DNA of 64,000 bases. It comes from Prado023 sp963706875. GTDB taxonomy: Bacteria; Actinomycetota; Actinomycetes; S36-B12; CAIYMF01. The position numbers and the translations under genes are program-made. Within the stretch, counting starts at the first letter, position 1. Each line of letters opens with the position of its first letter. The stretch is from NCBI GenBank assembly GCA_963706875.1, contig CAVPNW010000012.1, positions 1 to 64,000 of the forward strand, written 5' to 3'. Below, piece by piece: positions 24,796-37,501 of this stretch. Under the pieces are notes generated by a model. The model worked only from the letters and a program-made list of their open reading frames with translations. It did not search any database and was not told the origin of the DNA.

Positions 24796-26112
24796 ATGAC
24801 ACTCGACCAGCGCCCATCCGAGGGCGGCCCGTTCCAAGGGGCCTCGGTCCTCGACGACCTCGCCTGGCGCGGGCTGATCGCGCACAGCACCGACCTCGAC
24901 GCGCTGCGCGCCGAGCTGGCCCAGGGGCCGATCACCCTCTACTGCGGGTTCGACCCGACAGCGTCGAGCCTGCACGTCGGGCACCTGGCCCAGACGCTCA
25001 CTGCCCGCCGGTTCCAGCTCGCCGGGCACCTCCCGCTGGCACTGGTCGGTGGGGCGACCGGCATGATCGGGGACCCCAAGCCGACCAGCGAGCGCGCGCT
25101 CAACGAGGCCGAGGTGGTGGCCGCGTGGTCCGATGGGATCCGCCACCAGCTCGAGCGGTTCTTCGACTTCGAGGGCCCGGCCGCCGCACGGATGGTCAAC
25201 AACCACGACTGGACCGCGCCAATGTCGGTGATCGAGTTCCTCCGCGACATCGGCAAGCACTTCAGCGTCAACCGGATGCTGGACCGGGAGGCGGTGGCCC
25301 GGCGCCTGGCAGATCAGGGCATCTCGTTCACCGAGTTCAGCTACGTGCTGCTTCAGTCCATGGACTACCTCGAGCTCTTCCGTCGCTACGGATGCCGCCT
25401 GCAGACGGGCGGCTCGGACCAGTTCGGCAACATCGTGGCCGGCGTCGACCTGGTGCGCCGCGTCGAGGGTGCCTCGGTGCACGCCCTGACCACCCCGCTG
25501 ATGACGAAGGCCGACGGCACCAAGTTCGGCAAGACCGAGGGCGGCGCCGTGTGGCTGGACCCAGAACTCACCAGCCCGTACGCGTTCTACCAGTTCTGGC
25601 TCAACACCGACGACCGTGATGTCCCGGGCAACCTGCGCATGTTCTCGTTCCGGAGCCGTGAGGAGATCGAGGCCCTTGATCAGGAGGTCGCCGAACGTCC
25701 GGCAGCGCGTGCCGGACAACGGGCGCTGGCCCAGGAGCTGACCGAGATGGTGCACGGCGCCCCAGCCCTGGCGGCTGTGGAGGCGGCCTCCCGGGCCCTG
25801 TTCGGCTCAGGTGAGCTCCGGGAGGTGCCGGAGGCCACCCTGGAGGCCGCGCTGCGTGAGACGGAGTTCGGCGAGGTGGTCGTGGCACCCGGGTCCTCGG
25901 TGGGCGCGGTCGAACTCCTCGTGGCCGCCGGGCTGGCGGCCTCCAAGGGCGCCGCACGGCGGACGATCGCGGAGGGGGGTGCCTCGGTCAACAACGTGCG
26001 GATCGCCGACGACACGGCGACCTTCACGCACGAGGACACGCTGGCCGACGGTTGGCTCGTGGTGCGTCGTGGCCGCAGATCGGTCTCCGGAGTCCGTCTC
26101 GTCTCAGGCTGA
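24796..26112 (+). CDS. tyrS: Tyrosine--tRNA ligase
   Basis: This 438-residue class I synthetase charges tRNA-Tyr. The HIGH motif is HVGH at residues 60-63 (FDPTASSLHVGHL) and the KMSKS motif is KFGKT at 243-247. The tyrosine pocket includes LQTGGSDQFGNIVAG. The C-terminal S4-type RNA-binding domain is visible (SSVGAVELLVAAGLAASKGAARRTIAEGGASVNNVRI). The ATG at 24796 follows a weak -10-like hexamer (GAGAAT, 24783-24788) by seven bases, so it may be leaderless. The upstream 90 bases contain GGCTGGC-type short repeats. Confidence 0.95.
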   Translation: MTLDQRPSEGGPFQGASVLDDLAWRGLIAHSTDLDALRAELAQGPITLYCGFDPTASSLHVGHLAQTLTARRFQLAGHLPLALVGGATGMIGDPKPTSERALNEAEVVAAWSDGIRHQLERFFDFEGPAAARMVNNHDWTAPMSVIEFLRDIGKHFSVNRMLDREAVARRLADQGISFTEFSYVLLQSMDYLELFRRYGCRLQTGGSDQFGNIVAGVDLVRRVEGASVHALTTPLMTKADGTKFGKTEGGAVWLDPELTSPYAFYQFWLNTDDRDVPGNLRMFSFRSREEIEALDQEVAERPAARAGQRALAQELTEMVHGAPALAAVEAASRALFGSGELREVPEATLEAALRETEFGEVVVAPGSSVGAVELLVAAGLAASKGAARRTIAEGGASVNNVRIADDTATFTHEDTLADGWLVVRRGRRSVSGVRLVSG

Positions 26113-26196
26113 CGCCGGCTGGGGGCAGCACAGCAGGCGCGCGAGCGCCGGGAATGCCCACCACATGGGCGATTCCGTGCTCAGAGGGGTGGGGAT

Positions 26197-26225
26197 TTGA
26201 CCGGTCCGATGGGCTCGCGTACAGT
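26197..26225 (+). promoter_or_regulatory. rRNA operon promoter P1
   Basis: TTGACC (26197-26202) and TACAGT (26220-26225) are separated by exactly 17 bases, a strong sigma-70-type promoter. Transcription would start near 26232, about 430 bases before 16S rRNA. Confidence 0.7.
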
Positions 26226-26406
26226 TCTACCTACCGACCGCGAGGGAGGAACGAACGGCCAGTAAGTCCCTGAAGGGCAGGCCGGTCGGTCCCTGGCAGA
26301 GGCTCCCGGATCAGAGCACGTGCAGTTCGCTGCGCGCTCGGACCGGGCACAACAGAAGGACTGACTTGCCAGGCCGCGATGCGGTCGAGCACCGCGGAAC
26401 CGGGAT

Positions 26407-26435
26407 TTGACTCCCGCAAGCGAGCAGGCTAAGTT
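26407..26435 (+). promoter_or_regulatory. rRNA operon promoter P2
   Basis: TTGACT (26407-26412) and TAAGTT (26430-26435) are separated by 17 bases, about 230 bases before 16S rRNA. The following leader contains TTGAGAACTCAACAGCGTG (from about 26493), a motif repeated in similar form before 23S rRNA and typical of actinobacterial antitermination and processing leaders. Confidence 0.65.
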
Positions 26436-26663
26436 AGTGGAGTTGCCCCGGCGCGGAAGCCAAGCTGACGCAAGGGTGCGCGATCGCTCCTTGAGAACTC
26501 AACAGCGTGCCGAAAGTCAATGCCAATTTTTTAACCCCGTCCGCGGTTGGCGAGAGCCGATCGTGGCGGAGATTCCTTTGGTATGACATCAAGCAAGTCA
26601 GCTTGAGGTCTTGCCAGAGATCAACTGAGGTTAACAAGTTTCTGGGGTTCGCCCCAGAGCAAA

Positions 26664-31630
<4,967 letters not shown>

Positions 31631-31652
31631 TCACAATCATTTCTTATGTTTG

Positions 31653-31669
31653 CGTCCACTGTGCGGTTC
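31653..31669 (+). other. Pre-23S processing stem, 3' arm
   Basis: CGTCCACTGTGCGGTTC pairs with 28491-28507 upstream of 23S rRNA, and pairing continues for a few bases on each side with wobble and one mismatch. This closes the long stem that RNase III cuts. Confidence 0.65.
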
Positions 31670-31702
31670 CCGAGATACGGTCGGGGATCATATCTCAATA
31701 GA

Positions 31703-31821
31703 GTTTCGGCAGTCATAGCGAGAGGGAAACGCCCGGTCCCATTCCGAACCCGGAAGCTAAGCTTCTCAGCGCCGATGGTACTGCAAGGGGGACCTTGTGG
31801 GAGAGTAGGACGCTGCCGGAC
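31703..31821 (+). rRNA. rrf: 5S ribosomal RNA
   Basis: A complete 5S rRNA of about 118 bases. It begins GTTTCGGCAGTCATAGCG, contains AAACGCCCGGTCCCATTCCGAACCCGG, CTAAGCTTCTCAGCGCCGATGGTACTG, and ends GAGAGTAGGACGCTGCCGGA, with the two ends complementary. It is the last gene of the rRNA operon. Confidence 0.95.
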
Positions 31822-31829
31822 ATTCTTTC

Positions 31830-31863
31830 AAAAAGGGCCGCCCCATCTGGGGTGGCCCTTTTT
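31830..31863 (+). terminator. Rho-independent terminator of the rRNA operon
   Basis: AAAAAGGGCCGCCCC (31830-31844) pairs with GGGGTGGCCCTTTTT around an ATCT loop, with one wobble pair, ending in a T-run. It lies eight bases after 5S rRNA. This is the only classic intrinsic terminator with a T-run seen in the window. Confidence 0.9.
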
Positions 31864-32044
31864 GCTTTCCGTACGAACGTGGTCTGCTTCAGGTGGTGGC
31901 GGGCGGGCAGCGCATCGGGCGTGCTGATGCCACGGCGCGGCGGGTCGGTGCGTGGTGAAGGGATCGGGGTGCGCAGCCCCCCGGTGAAGTGGGGCGGCGG
32001 AGGTGCAGACCTCGGTAGGCTGACCCGGTCGAGAGGGATGGTCA

Positions 32045-33733
32045 ATGAGCGACAAGCAGTCCGGTGGGGGATCCCCTCGCAGCTCCTCCAGTGGGTCTGG
32101 GGGGTCTCGGGGTTCCTCGGGCCGCTCCAGCCCCAGTGGCAGCAGCGGTTCTCGCAGCGGGAGCGGCCAGGGCAAGGGATCGCAACCTTCCTCGTCGGGC
32201 ACGGGAAAGCCCCGCTCGAATGGGGGGTCGTCCGGCCAGGGGAGACCGTCCTCCGGCGGGAAGCCAGCCTCCGGTTCGTCGCGCTCCACGGGGTCGGCAT
32301 CCTCCAAGGGCGGTTCGCGGTCGAGTTCACCGTCAGGCAGCTCGCGTCCACCGTCGAGCTCCAGCGGTCGGTCGTCCTCTCGCCCTGGTGGTTCCGCCCC
32401 GGCTTCTGGTCGTCCGGCCTCCTCGGGCTCGAGGCCGCCGTCAGGCACGTCCCGGCCGTCATCGGGGTCCAGTCGCTCCTCATCGAGCCGGCCGTCCACC
32501 AGCAGCTCTGGTTCGTCGACCTCCGGTTCCGGGTCTCGCGGGTCCACCACCGGAACTGGACGCAGCAGATCCGACGAGCAGGTTCGGGCTCCACGCTCCG
32601 ACAGGGCGCCGTCATCGAGGGGCGGGGATTCGCGCAGCAGTTCCGACCGGCCGAGCTCATCGAGGTCGGGAAGTCCACGTACGACCTCGGATCGCGCCGG
32701 CGGCGACCGGTCCTCGTCGGGTGCCGCATCCAACCGGGCGCCCTCGGGAACGGGTTCGGGTCGCTCATCCTCGGGCGGCCGCTCCAGCGGGCCTTCCCGG
32801 GACTCCCGTGCGGCAGGGCCGCCCAGCAGTGCCGGTGGGGACCGGGCGCCTCGCGCGTCGGGTCAGCGTGACTCGCGCGGGTCGAGGCCCGACTCGCGGC
32901 CAGCGCCCCGTGACTCCGGTGTCAAGGACCCCCAGCTCCCCGAGGGCGTCGACGTCTCCGAGTTGGATCGCGTGACCTTGAACTCCCTGCGCACGCTTCC
33001 CGACGGGCTGGCCGAGATCGTGGCCCTGCATCTCGCGGCAGCAGCACGCCTGCTCGCCGATGACCCGGAACTCGCCCTGGCCCATACGAAGGCCGCATCG
33101 CGGCGCGCAGGTCGGGTGGCGATCGTGCGTGAGGCCGTTGGCGTGGCTGCCTACGCGGCCGGGGACTACGGGACCGCGCTCACCGAGCTGAAGGCCGCCT
33201 CCCGGATCTCGGGATCCTCGGACTACCTGCCGATGATCGCCGATTGCGAGCGAGGACTGGGTCGCCCGGAGCGGGCGTTGGCCCTTGCGTCGTCGCCGGA
33301 GGCGAGCACCTTGGACCGGGCGGGCAAGGTCGAGCTGCTCATCGTGGCAGCCGGTGCGCGGCGCGACCTCGGTCAGCCCGAGGCCGCGGTCCTCACGTTG
33401 CAGGTCCCGGCCCTGAAGTCCCGTGGGCAGGGGGAGTGGCTGGCCCGACTTCGGTACGCCTATGCCGATGCGTTGCTCGAGGTCGGTCGGGTTCGGGAGG
33501 CCCGTGAGTGGTTCGTCCGGGCCGCGGAGGTCGATCCTGAAGGATCCACTGACGCGCAGGAGCGGGTGGGCGAGATCGACGGGATCACGTTCGAGGAGCT
33601 CGAGGAGGTCTCGGAGCTCGGTGACTCCCCCGAGGGCGAGGCCGGGCCATCCGAGGGACCCGTATCGCGGGCTCCTGACGTCGAGGGCCGGACCGGTGAG
33701 GGTCGTTCACGCGAGGACCTCGATGGGCGATGA
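32045..33733 (+). CDS. TPR-like protein with long Ser/Arg/Gly-rich N-terminal region
   Basis: A 562-residue protein. Residues 1 to about 292 are low-complexity, almost only Ser, Gly, Arg, Pro and Asp, with many RSSS/SGSS runs. Residues 293-515 are helical with tetratricopeptide character: EIVALHLAAAARLLADDPELALAHTKAASRRAGRVAIVREAVGVAAYAAGDYGTALTELKAASRI, and LRYAYADALLEVGRVREAREWFVRAAEVDP. The C-terminal 45 residues are acidic. Homologues precede the HAD and tlyA genes in many actinobacteria; the function is not known to me. The disordered arm may bind nucleic acid or ribosomes, which is inference. It overlaps the next gene by 11 bases. Confidence 0.8.
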   Translation: MSDKQSGGGSPRSSSSGSGGSRGSSGRSSPSGSSGSRSGSGQGKGSQPSSSGTGKPRSNGGSSGQGRPSSGGKPASGSSRSTGSASSKGGSRSSSPSGSSRPPSSSSGRSSSRPGGSAPASGRPASSGSRPPSGTSRPSSGSSRSSSSRPSTSSSGSSTSGSGSRGSTTGTGRSRSDEQVRAPRSDRAPSSRGGDSRSSSDRPSSSRSGSPRTTSDRAGGDRSSSGAASNRAPSGTGSGRSSSGGRSSGPSRDSRAAGPPSSAGGDRAPRASGQRDSRGSRPDSRPAPRDSGVKDPQLPEGVDVSELDRVTLNSLRTLPDGLAEIVALHLAAAARLLADDPELALAHTKAASRRAGRVAIVREAVGVAAYAAGDYGTALTELKAASRISGSSDYLPMIADCERGLGRPERALALASSPEASTLDRAGKVELLIVAAGARRDLGQPEAAVLTLQVPALKSRGQGEWLARLRYAYADALLEVGRVREAREWFVRAAEVDPEGSTDAQERVGEIDGITFEELEEVSELGDSPEGEAGPSEGPVSRAPDVEGRTGEGRSREDLDGR

Positions 33734-34934
33734 GTCCGGTCCCGGCCCGCAGGCCATGGCGTCAGGCGCGGACTCGGAAGTTCCCGGCATCGCTTCGGTG
33801 ATCAGCGGCTTCGGATCCACTGAGGCTGCGCTGGCCGCGGTGCACGACGTCGCGCTGCTCGACCTCGACGGCGTGGTCTACGTGGGTGCCGGGGCCGTCG
33901 CCCACGCGGCGGAGTCCCTCGATGCGGCCCTTGATGTGCACGGGATGCGCTCGGCTTTTGTCACGAACAATGCCGCTCGGACCCCCGCCACGGTCGCAGC
34001 GCACCTGGTCGCGCTCGGCCTGCGGGCCACGCCGGCGGACGTGGTCACCTCGGCACAGGCGGGGGCGCGCATGCTCGCCGAGCGGCTTCCGCGCGGCTCG
34101 CACGTCCTGGTGATCGGTGGGCCCGGTGTCGGTGAGGCGCTTCGTGAGCGCGGGCTGGTCCCGGTGGGGTCGGTCGACGACGGGGCAGTGGCCGTGATGC
34201 AGGGCTACGGTCCGGAGGTGGGCTGGCGCTCGCTCGCCGAGGGGTCGCTCGCCATCGGGCGCGGACTGCTGTGGGTCGCGACCAACCTGGACCGGACCAT
34301 CCCGAGCCCGCGCGGACGGGTCCTGGGCAACGGGTCGATGGTCGCAGCACTTCGGCACGCCACGGGCGCCGAGCCGCTCGTGGCGGGAAAGCCCGAGCCA
34401 CCGCTCATGATCGAGTCAGTGCAGCGATCGGGTGCGGTGCGTCCGATCGTGGTGGGCGACCGCCTCGACACCGACATCGAGGGGGCCAACCGGTCAGGGA
34501 TCCCCTCGTTGCTCGTGCTCACAGGAGTGACCGACTGGCAGGAACTCCTCGACGCGGCGCCGCTGCATCGGCCCACCTACCTGGGACCTGACCTGAGGGC
34601 ACTCCTCGCGCCCGCGCCGCCGGTCGAGCTGCGATCGGGTGACGACGTGGTGCACGCCCGGTGTGGGCGGGTGGTAGTGCGGATCCCCACAGCGATGGCG
34701 GGCACACGTGGGCCGGACGTGGGTGCCGGGTCGGACGTCCCGGGAGGACGAGTGGATGTCCACGCCCAGCCGTGGTGGCTTCCCGAGGCCCTGCGCGATG
34801 GCGGCCGCCACCAAGGCGACGCCGGAGATGTGGATCTCGATGCGGTCCGTGCCGTTGTCGCGGCCGCATGGCTCATCGCCGACTCGGGCATGGCGATCGC
34901 CGGACCGGCTCAGGTGCATGCCGCGACCGGATGA
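33723..34934 (+). CDS. HAD-IIA family hydrolase
   Basis: A 403-residue NagD/phosphoglycolate-phosphatase-like enzyme. Motif I with nucleophile Asp is DVALLDLDGVVYVG, motif II is AFVTNNAARTPATVA, motif III Lys is VAGKPEPPLMIES, and motif IV is PIVVGDRLDTDIEGANRSGIPSLLVLTGV. A cap domain lies between motifs II and III. About 90 residues after the HAD core form a poorly conserved C-terminal domain ending AAWLIADSGMAI. The ATG at 33723 overlaps the TPR gene and has GAGG upstream; ATG 33756 is a possible shorter start. Substrate is unknown. It belongs to the operon leading to tlyA. Confidence 0.85.
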   Translation: MGDESGPGPQAMASGADSEVPGIASVISGFGSTEAALAAVHDVALLDLDGVVYVGAGAVAHAAESLDAALDVHGMRSAFVTNNAARTPATVAAHLVALGLRATPADVVTSAQAGARMLAERLPRGSHVLVIGGPGVGEALRERGLVPVGSVDDGAVAVMQGYGPEVGWRSLAEGSLAIGRGLLWVATNLDRTIPSPRGRVLGNGSMVAALRHATGAEPLVAGKPEPPLMIESVQRSGAVRPIVVGDRLDTDIEGANRSGIPSLLVLTGVTDWQELLDAAPLHRPTYLGPDLRALLAPAPPVELRSGDDVVHARCGRVVVRIPTAMAGTRGPDVGAGSDVPGGRVDVHAQPWWLPEALRDGGRHQGDAGDVDLDAVRAVVAAAWLIADSGMAIAGPAQVHAATG

Positions 34935-34976
34935 TGCAGCGCGTGGGCGGTACCCTGCGGGGAGGGAAGGGGCCGC

Positions 34977-35303
34977 ATGATCGACATCGTCAGGGACTAC
35001 ACCGCCATCGGCATGGGCAGCGCGCAGGCGACCACCAATCGCGTGCTGGGGGCGGCGCATGCCGGCGCCGCGTGGGTGAGCACCTGGGGCCACCCCGATC
35101 AGGCCGATGACCGGACAGAGTCGCACGCCGGCTTCATCGGATCCGTGGTCCGCGCACCCCGCTCCCTGGCCGCCCACCTCCAGGCCGAGATCGACCGCGC
35201 GGTCGAGCGACTGGGACTCGTGTCGGAGGCGGAGGTGCGTGCCCTGCGCCAGCAGGTCCAGCGCCTCGAGCGCCGCATCGCCGACCTGCGGGGGGACCGA
35301 TGA
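34977..35303 (+). CDS. Small protein with C-terminal coiled coil (phasin-like)
   Basis: A 108-residue protein. Residues 1-45 contain small residues (IGMGSAQATTNRVLGAAHAGAAWVSTW). Residues 65-105 form a strong heptad helix (LAAHLQAEIDRAVERLGLVSEAEVRALRQQVQRLERRIADLRGDR) ending like the PhaF/phasin-type coiled coil EVRALRQQVQRLE. I do not recognise a defined function. The ATG at 34977 has GGAGGGAAGG upstream, and a -10-like TACCCT lies near 34951. It overlaps the next gene by four bases (ATGA). Confidence 0.65.
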   Translation: MIDIVRDYTAIGMGSAQATTNRVLGAAHAGAAWVSTWGHPDQADDRTESHAGFIGSVVRAPRSLAAHLQAEIDRAVERLGLVSEAEVRALRQQVQRLERRIADLRGDR

Positions 35304-35758
35304 GCGAGACCGCGCAGCCGGCCGAGCACGCCCGGGCCGCAGCGGTTGAAGCCGAGCTCTCGGGGGCTGCGGGGACCGGGATCGAGCAGGTCGATGCCGA
35401 GCGGTCCGATGCCGGGTCGGTCGATGCCGAGCGGTCCGATGCCGGGTCGGCCGATGCCGGGTCGGCCGATGCCGAGCGGTCCGATGCCGAGCGGTCCGAT
35501 GCCGAGCGGTCCGATGCCGAGCAAGCGTCCGGAGACGGAACCCCGACCCCCACTCCGACCTCCACGCCGACCCCCACCTCCACCCCCACCCCCACCACAG
35601 GGACCCCCACCCCGAGCACCGCCGACCCGAGGGTCGATGACGCACTGTCGCGGTTGGCGGAGATCGACGGCCTACCCCTGACCGAGCAGGTTGAGGTCTA
35701 CACCGACATCCACCGACGCCTGGCCGGTGTCCTGGCCGATCCTGACAGTCAGGCGTAG
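35300..35758 (+). CDS. Repeat-rich hypothetical protein with conserved C-terminal helix pair
   Basis: A 152-residue acidic protein in three parts. Residues 32-75 are a DAERS/DAGSA pentapeptide repeat from a 15-bp DNA repeat. Residues 80-108 are Pro/Thr-rich (TPTPTPTSTP runs). Residues 110-150 are a conserved helical segment (DPRVDDALSRLAEIDGLPLTEQVEVYTDIHRRLAGVLADP). The C-terminal segment matches a small protein often encoded just before tlyA in actinobacteria; function unknown. It starts on an ATGA overlap with the preceding gene and ends four bases before tlyA, so it is co-transcribed. Confidence 0.75.
   Translation: MSETAQPAEHARAAAVEAELSGAAGTGIEQVDAERSDAGSVDAERSDAGSADAGSADAERSDAERSDAERSDAEQASGDGTPTPTPTSTPTPTSTPTPTTGTPTPSTADPRVDDALSRLAEIDGLPLTEQVEVYTDIHRRLAGVLADPDSQA
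35393..35526 (+). repeat. 15-bp variable tandem repeat
   Basis: Eight intact head-to-tail 15-bp units plus a degenerate ninth unit occur in two versions, GATGCCGAGCGGTCC (DAERS) and GATGCCGGGTCGGNC (DAGSV/A). The order is A-B-A-B-B-A-A-A-partial A. Near-identity between units suggests active length change by slippage, always in frame. Confidence 0.85.
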
Positions 35759-35762
35759 CCGC

Positions 35763-36566
35763 ATGGCCCGACGGCGGCTCGATGCCGAGCTGGTCCGCCG
35801 TGGCCTGGCGAGGTCCCGCGAGCACGCGCAACAGCTCGTGGCCGAAGGTCGGGTCCGCGTGGCAGGCGCCACCGCGACCAAGCCCGCGACGCAGGTCGAG
35901 GAGGCCGCTGCACTGGTGGTCGTGGAGGCGGCGACAGGTCCCGACTACGTCTCCCGAGGAGCCCACAAGCTGATCGGCGCCCTGGACAGGTTCGATCCCA
36001 CCGGTCGGATGGTCGCCGGGCGCTGGGTCCTGGATGCCGGGGCATCGACGGGCGGCTTCACCGATGTGGTGCTGCGCCGGGGAGCCGCGCATGTCATCGC
36101 CGTGGACGTCGGCTACGGGCAGCTCGCGTGGTCGCTGCGCAGCGACGAGCGCGTCACGGTGATGGACCGGACGAACATCCGCGGGTTGACGGTGCAGGAC
36201 CTGCCCCACCGCCCTGACCTCGTAGTGGCCGACCTGTCGTTCATCTCGCTGCGTCTGGTCCTCGGGGTGTTCGCCGGGATCGTGGCCGAGGGCGCAGACC
36301 TGCTGCTCATGGTCAAGCCGCAGTTCGAGGTGGGCAGGGAGTCCCTTGGAAGCGGTGGCGTCGTCCGCGAACCCGCGCTGCGGGAGTCCGCCGTCCTGGA
36401 CGTGGCCCGATGCGCGTGGGAGGTAGGACTTGGGACGGCCGGGGTCGTGGCCAGCCCGCTGCCGGGTCCCAGCGGCAACGTCGAGTACTTTCTCCATCTG
36501 CGGGCCGATGCCGGTCCGCCCGATCCGGCGGATGTCCGCCGCGCAGTGCAGGAGGGTCCGCAGTGA
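35763..36566 (+). CDS. tlyA: TlyA family rRNA 2'-O-methyltransferase
   Basis: A 267-residue enzyme with an N-terminal S4 RNA-binding domain (RRRLDAELVRRGLARSREHAQQLVAEGRVRVAG) and a FtsJ-type methyltransferase domain (YVSRGAHKLIGALDRF, SAM site WVLDAGASTGGFTDVVLRRGA, VVADLSFISLRLVLG, LMVKPQFEVGRESLGSGGVVRE). In mycobacteria TlyA methylates 16S C1409 and 23S C1920 and confers capreomycin susceptibility. The ATG at 35763 lies four bases after the preceding stop. It lies immediately upstream of nadK and recN, the conserved order. Confidence 0.92.
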   Translation: MARRRLDAELVRRGLARSREHAQQLVAEGRVRVAGATATKPATQVEEAAALVVVEAATGPDYVSRGAHKLIGALDRFDPTGRMVAGRWVLDAGASTGGFTDVVLRRGAAHVIAVDVGYGQLAWSLRSDERVTVMDRTNIRGLTVQDLPHRPDLVVADLSFISLRLVLGVFAGIVAEGADLLLMVKPQFEVGRESLGSGGVVREPALRESAVLDVARCAWEVGLGTAGVVASPLPGPSGNVEYFLHLRADAGPPDPADVRRAVQEGPQ

Positions 36567-36595
36567 CCGGGTTCGCGCGTCAGGAGGGTGCAGCG

Positions 36596-37501
36596 ATGAG
36601 TGATCGAAGGATCCTGCTGGTCACCAACACGCGCCGCCAGGAGGCTGTCACCGCCGCCCGGGCGACTGCCGAGGCGCTGCTCGACCGGGGGATGGGGGTG
36701 GCCGCCACCCGGGACGAGTGGGAGGTCCTCGATGTCCCCGGCGTGGTGCCGGTGGACGCCATGCCCGAGGGCGCGGCGGCCGCGGGGTGCGAGCTGGTCG
36801 TTGTGCTCGGCGGCGACGGGACCGTTCTGCGGGGGGCTGAGAGGGCCCGCGGGAGTGGCGTCCCGCTGCTGGGCGTGAACCTCGGGCACGTCGGATTCCT
36901 CGCCGAGCTCGAGCGCGAGGACCTGCAGGAGGTCGTGGAGGCGGTCGCCGCCCGCGACTACATCGTCGAGCAGCGCATGACCGTCGATGCCCGGATCCTC
37001 GACCAGGGCGTCGAGGTGGTCCACACCTGGGCGCTGAACGAGGTCTCCATCGAGAAGGCCCCGGAGGACAGGATGCTCGACCTGATGGTCGAGGTCGACG
37101 GCCGACCGCTGTCACGGTGGCTGTGCGACGGAGTGGTCTGCGCCACCCCGACGGGTTCGACGGCGTACTCATTCTCCGCCGGAGGCCCAATCGTGTGGCC
37201 CGAGGTGGAGGCACTGTTGCTCGTGCCGTTGAGCGCACACGCGCTGTTCGCCCGGCCGCTGGTCACCGCGCCGACCACGCGCATAGTCGTCGAGAGCGTC
37301 GCCCCCGAGAAGCAGGGGGTGCTCTGGGCCGATGGCCGCCGGTCGTTCCCGTTGCCGCACAACGCGCGCATCGAGGTGAGCCGGCACCCCGAGCCGGTCT
37401 CGTTCGCCCGCCTTCGCGATGCGCCCTTCACCGACCGCCTGGTCGCGAAGTTCGCGCTGCCCATCCAGGGGTGGCGCGGGGCACCGACGGAGCGGCCGTG
37501 A
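36596..37501 (+). CDS. nadK: NAD kinase
   Basis: NadK phosphorylates NAD to NADP. The 301-residue protein starts MSDRRILLVTNTRRQEAV and shows the hallmark GGDGT loop (VVVLGGDGTVLRGAE), the NE/D motif (WALNEVSIEK), and the TPTGSTAYSFSAGGPIVWP motif. The ATG at 36596 follows AGGAGGG by seven bases. An upstream in-frame GTG at 36563 is less well placed. The stop overlaps recN by four bases (GTGA). Confidence 0.94.
   Translation: MSDRRILLVTNTRRQEAVTAARATAEALLDRGMGVAATRDEWEVLDVPGVVPVDAMPEGAAAAGCELVVVLGGDGTVLRGAERARGSGVPLLGVNLGHVGFLAELEREDLQEVVEAVAARDYIVEQRMTVDARILDQGVEVVHTWALNEVSIEKAPEDRMLDLMVEVDGRPLSRWLCDGVVCATPTGSTAYSFSAGGPIVWPEVEALLLVPLSAHALFARPLVTAPTTRIVVESVAPEKQGVLWADGRRSFPLPHNARIEVSRHPEPVSFARLRDAPFTDRLVAKFALPIQGWRGAPTERP

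Noticed and set aside
31828..32733. Acidic 301-codon minus-strand frame opposite the TPR gene
   Set aside because: It mirrors the Ser/Arg/Gly low-complexity region. Its Asp/Glu/Pro composition is what the complement produces, and there is no ribosome site.
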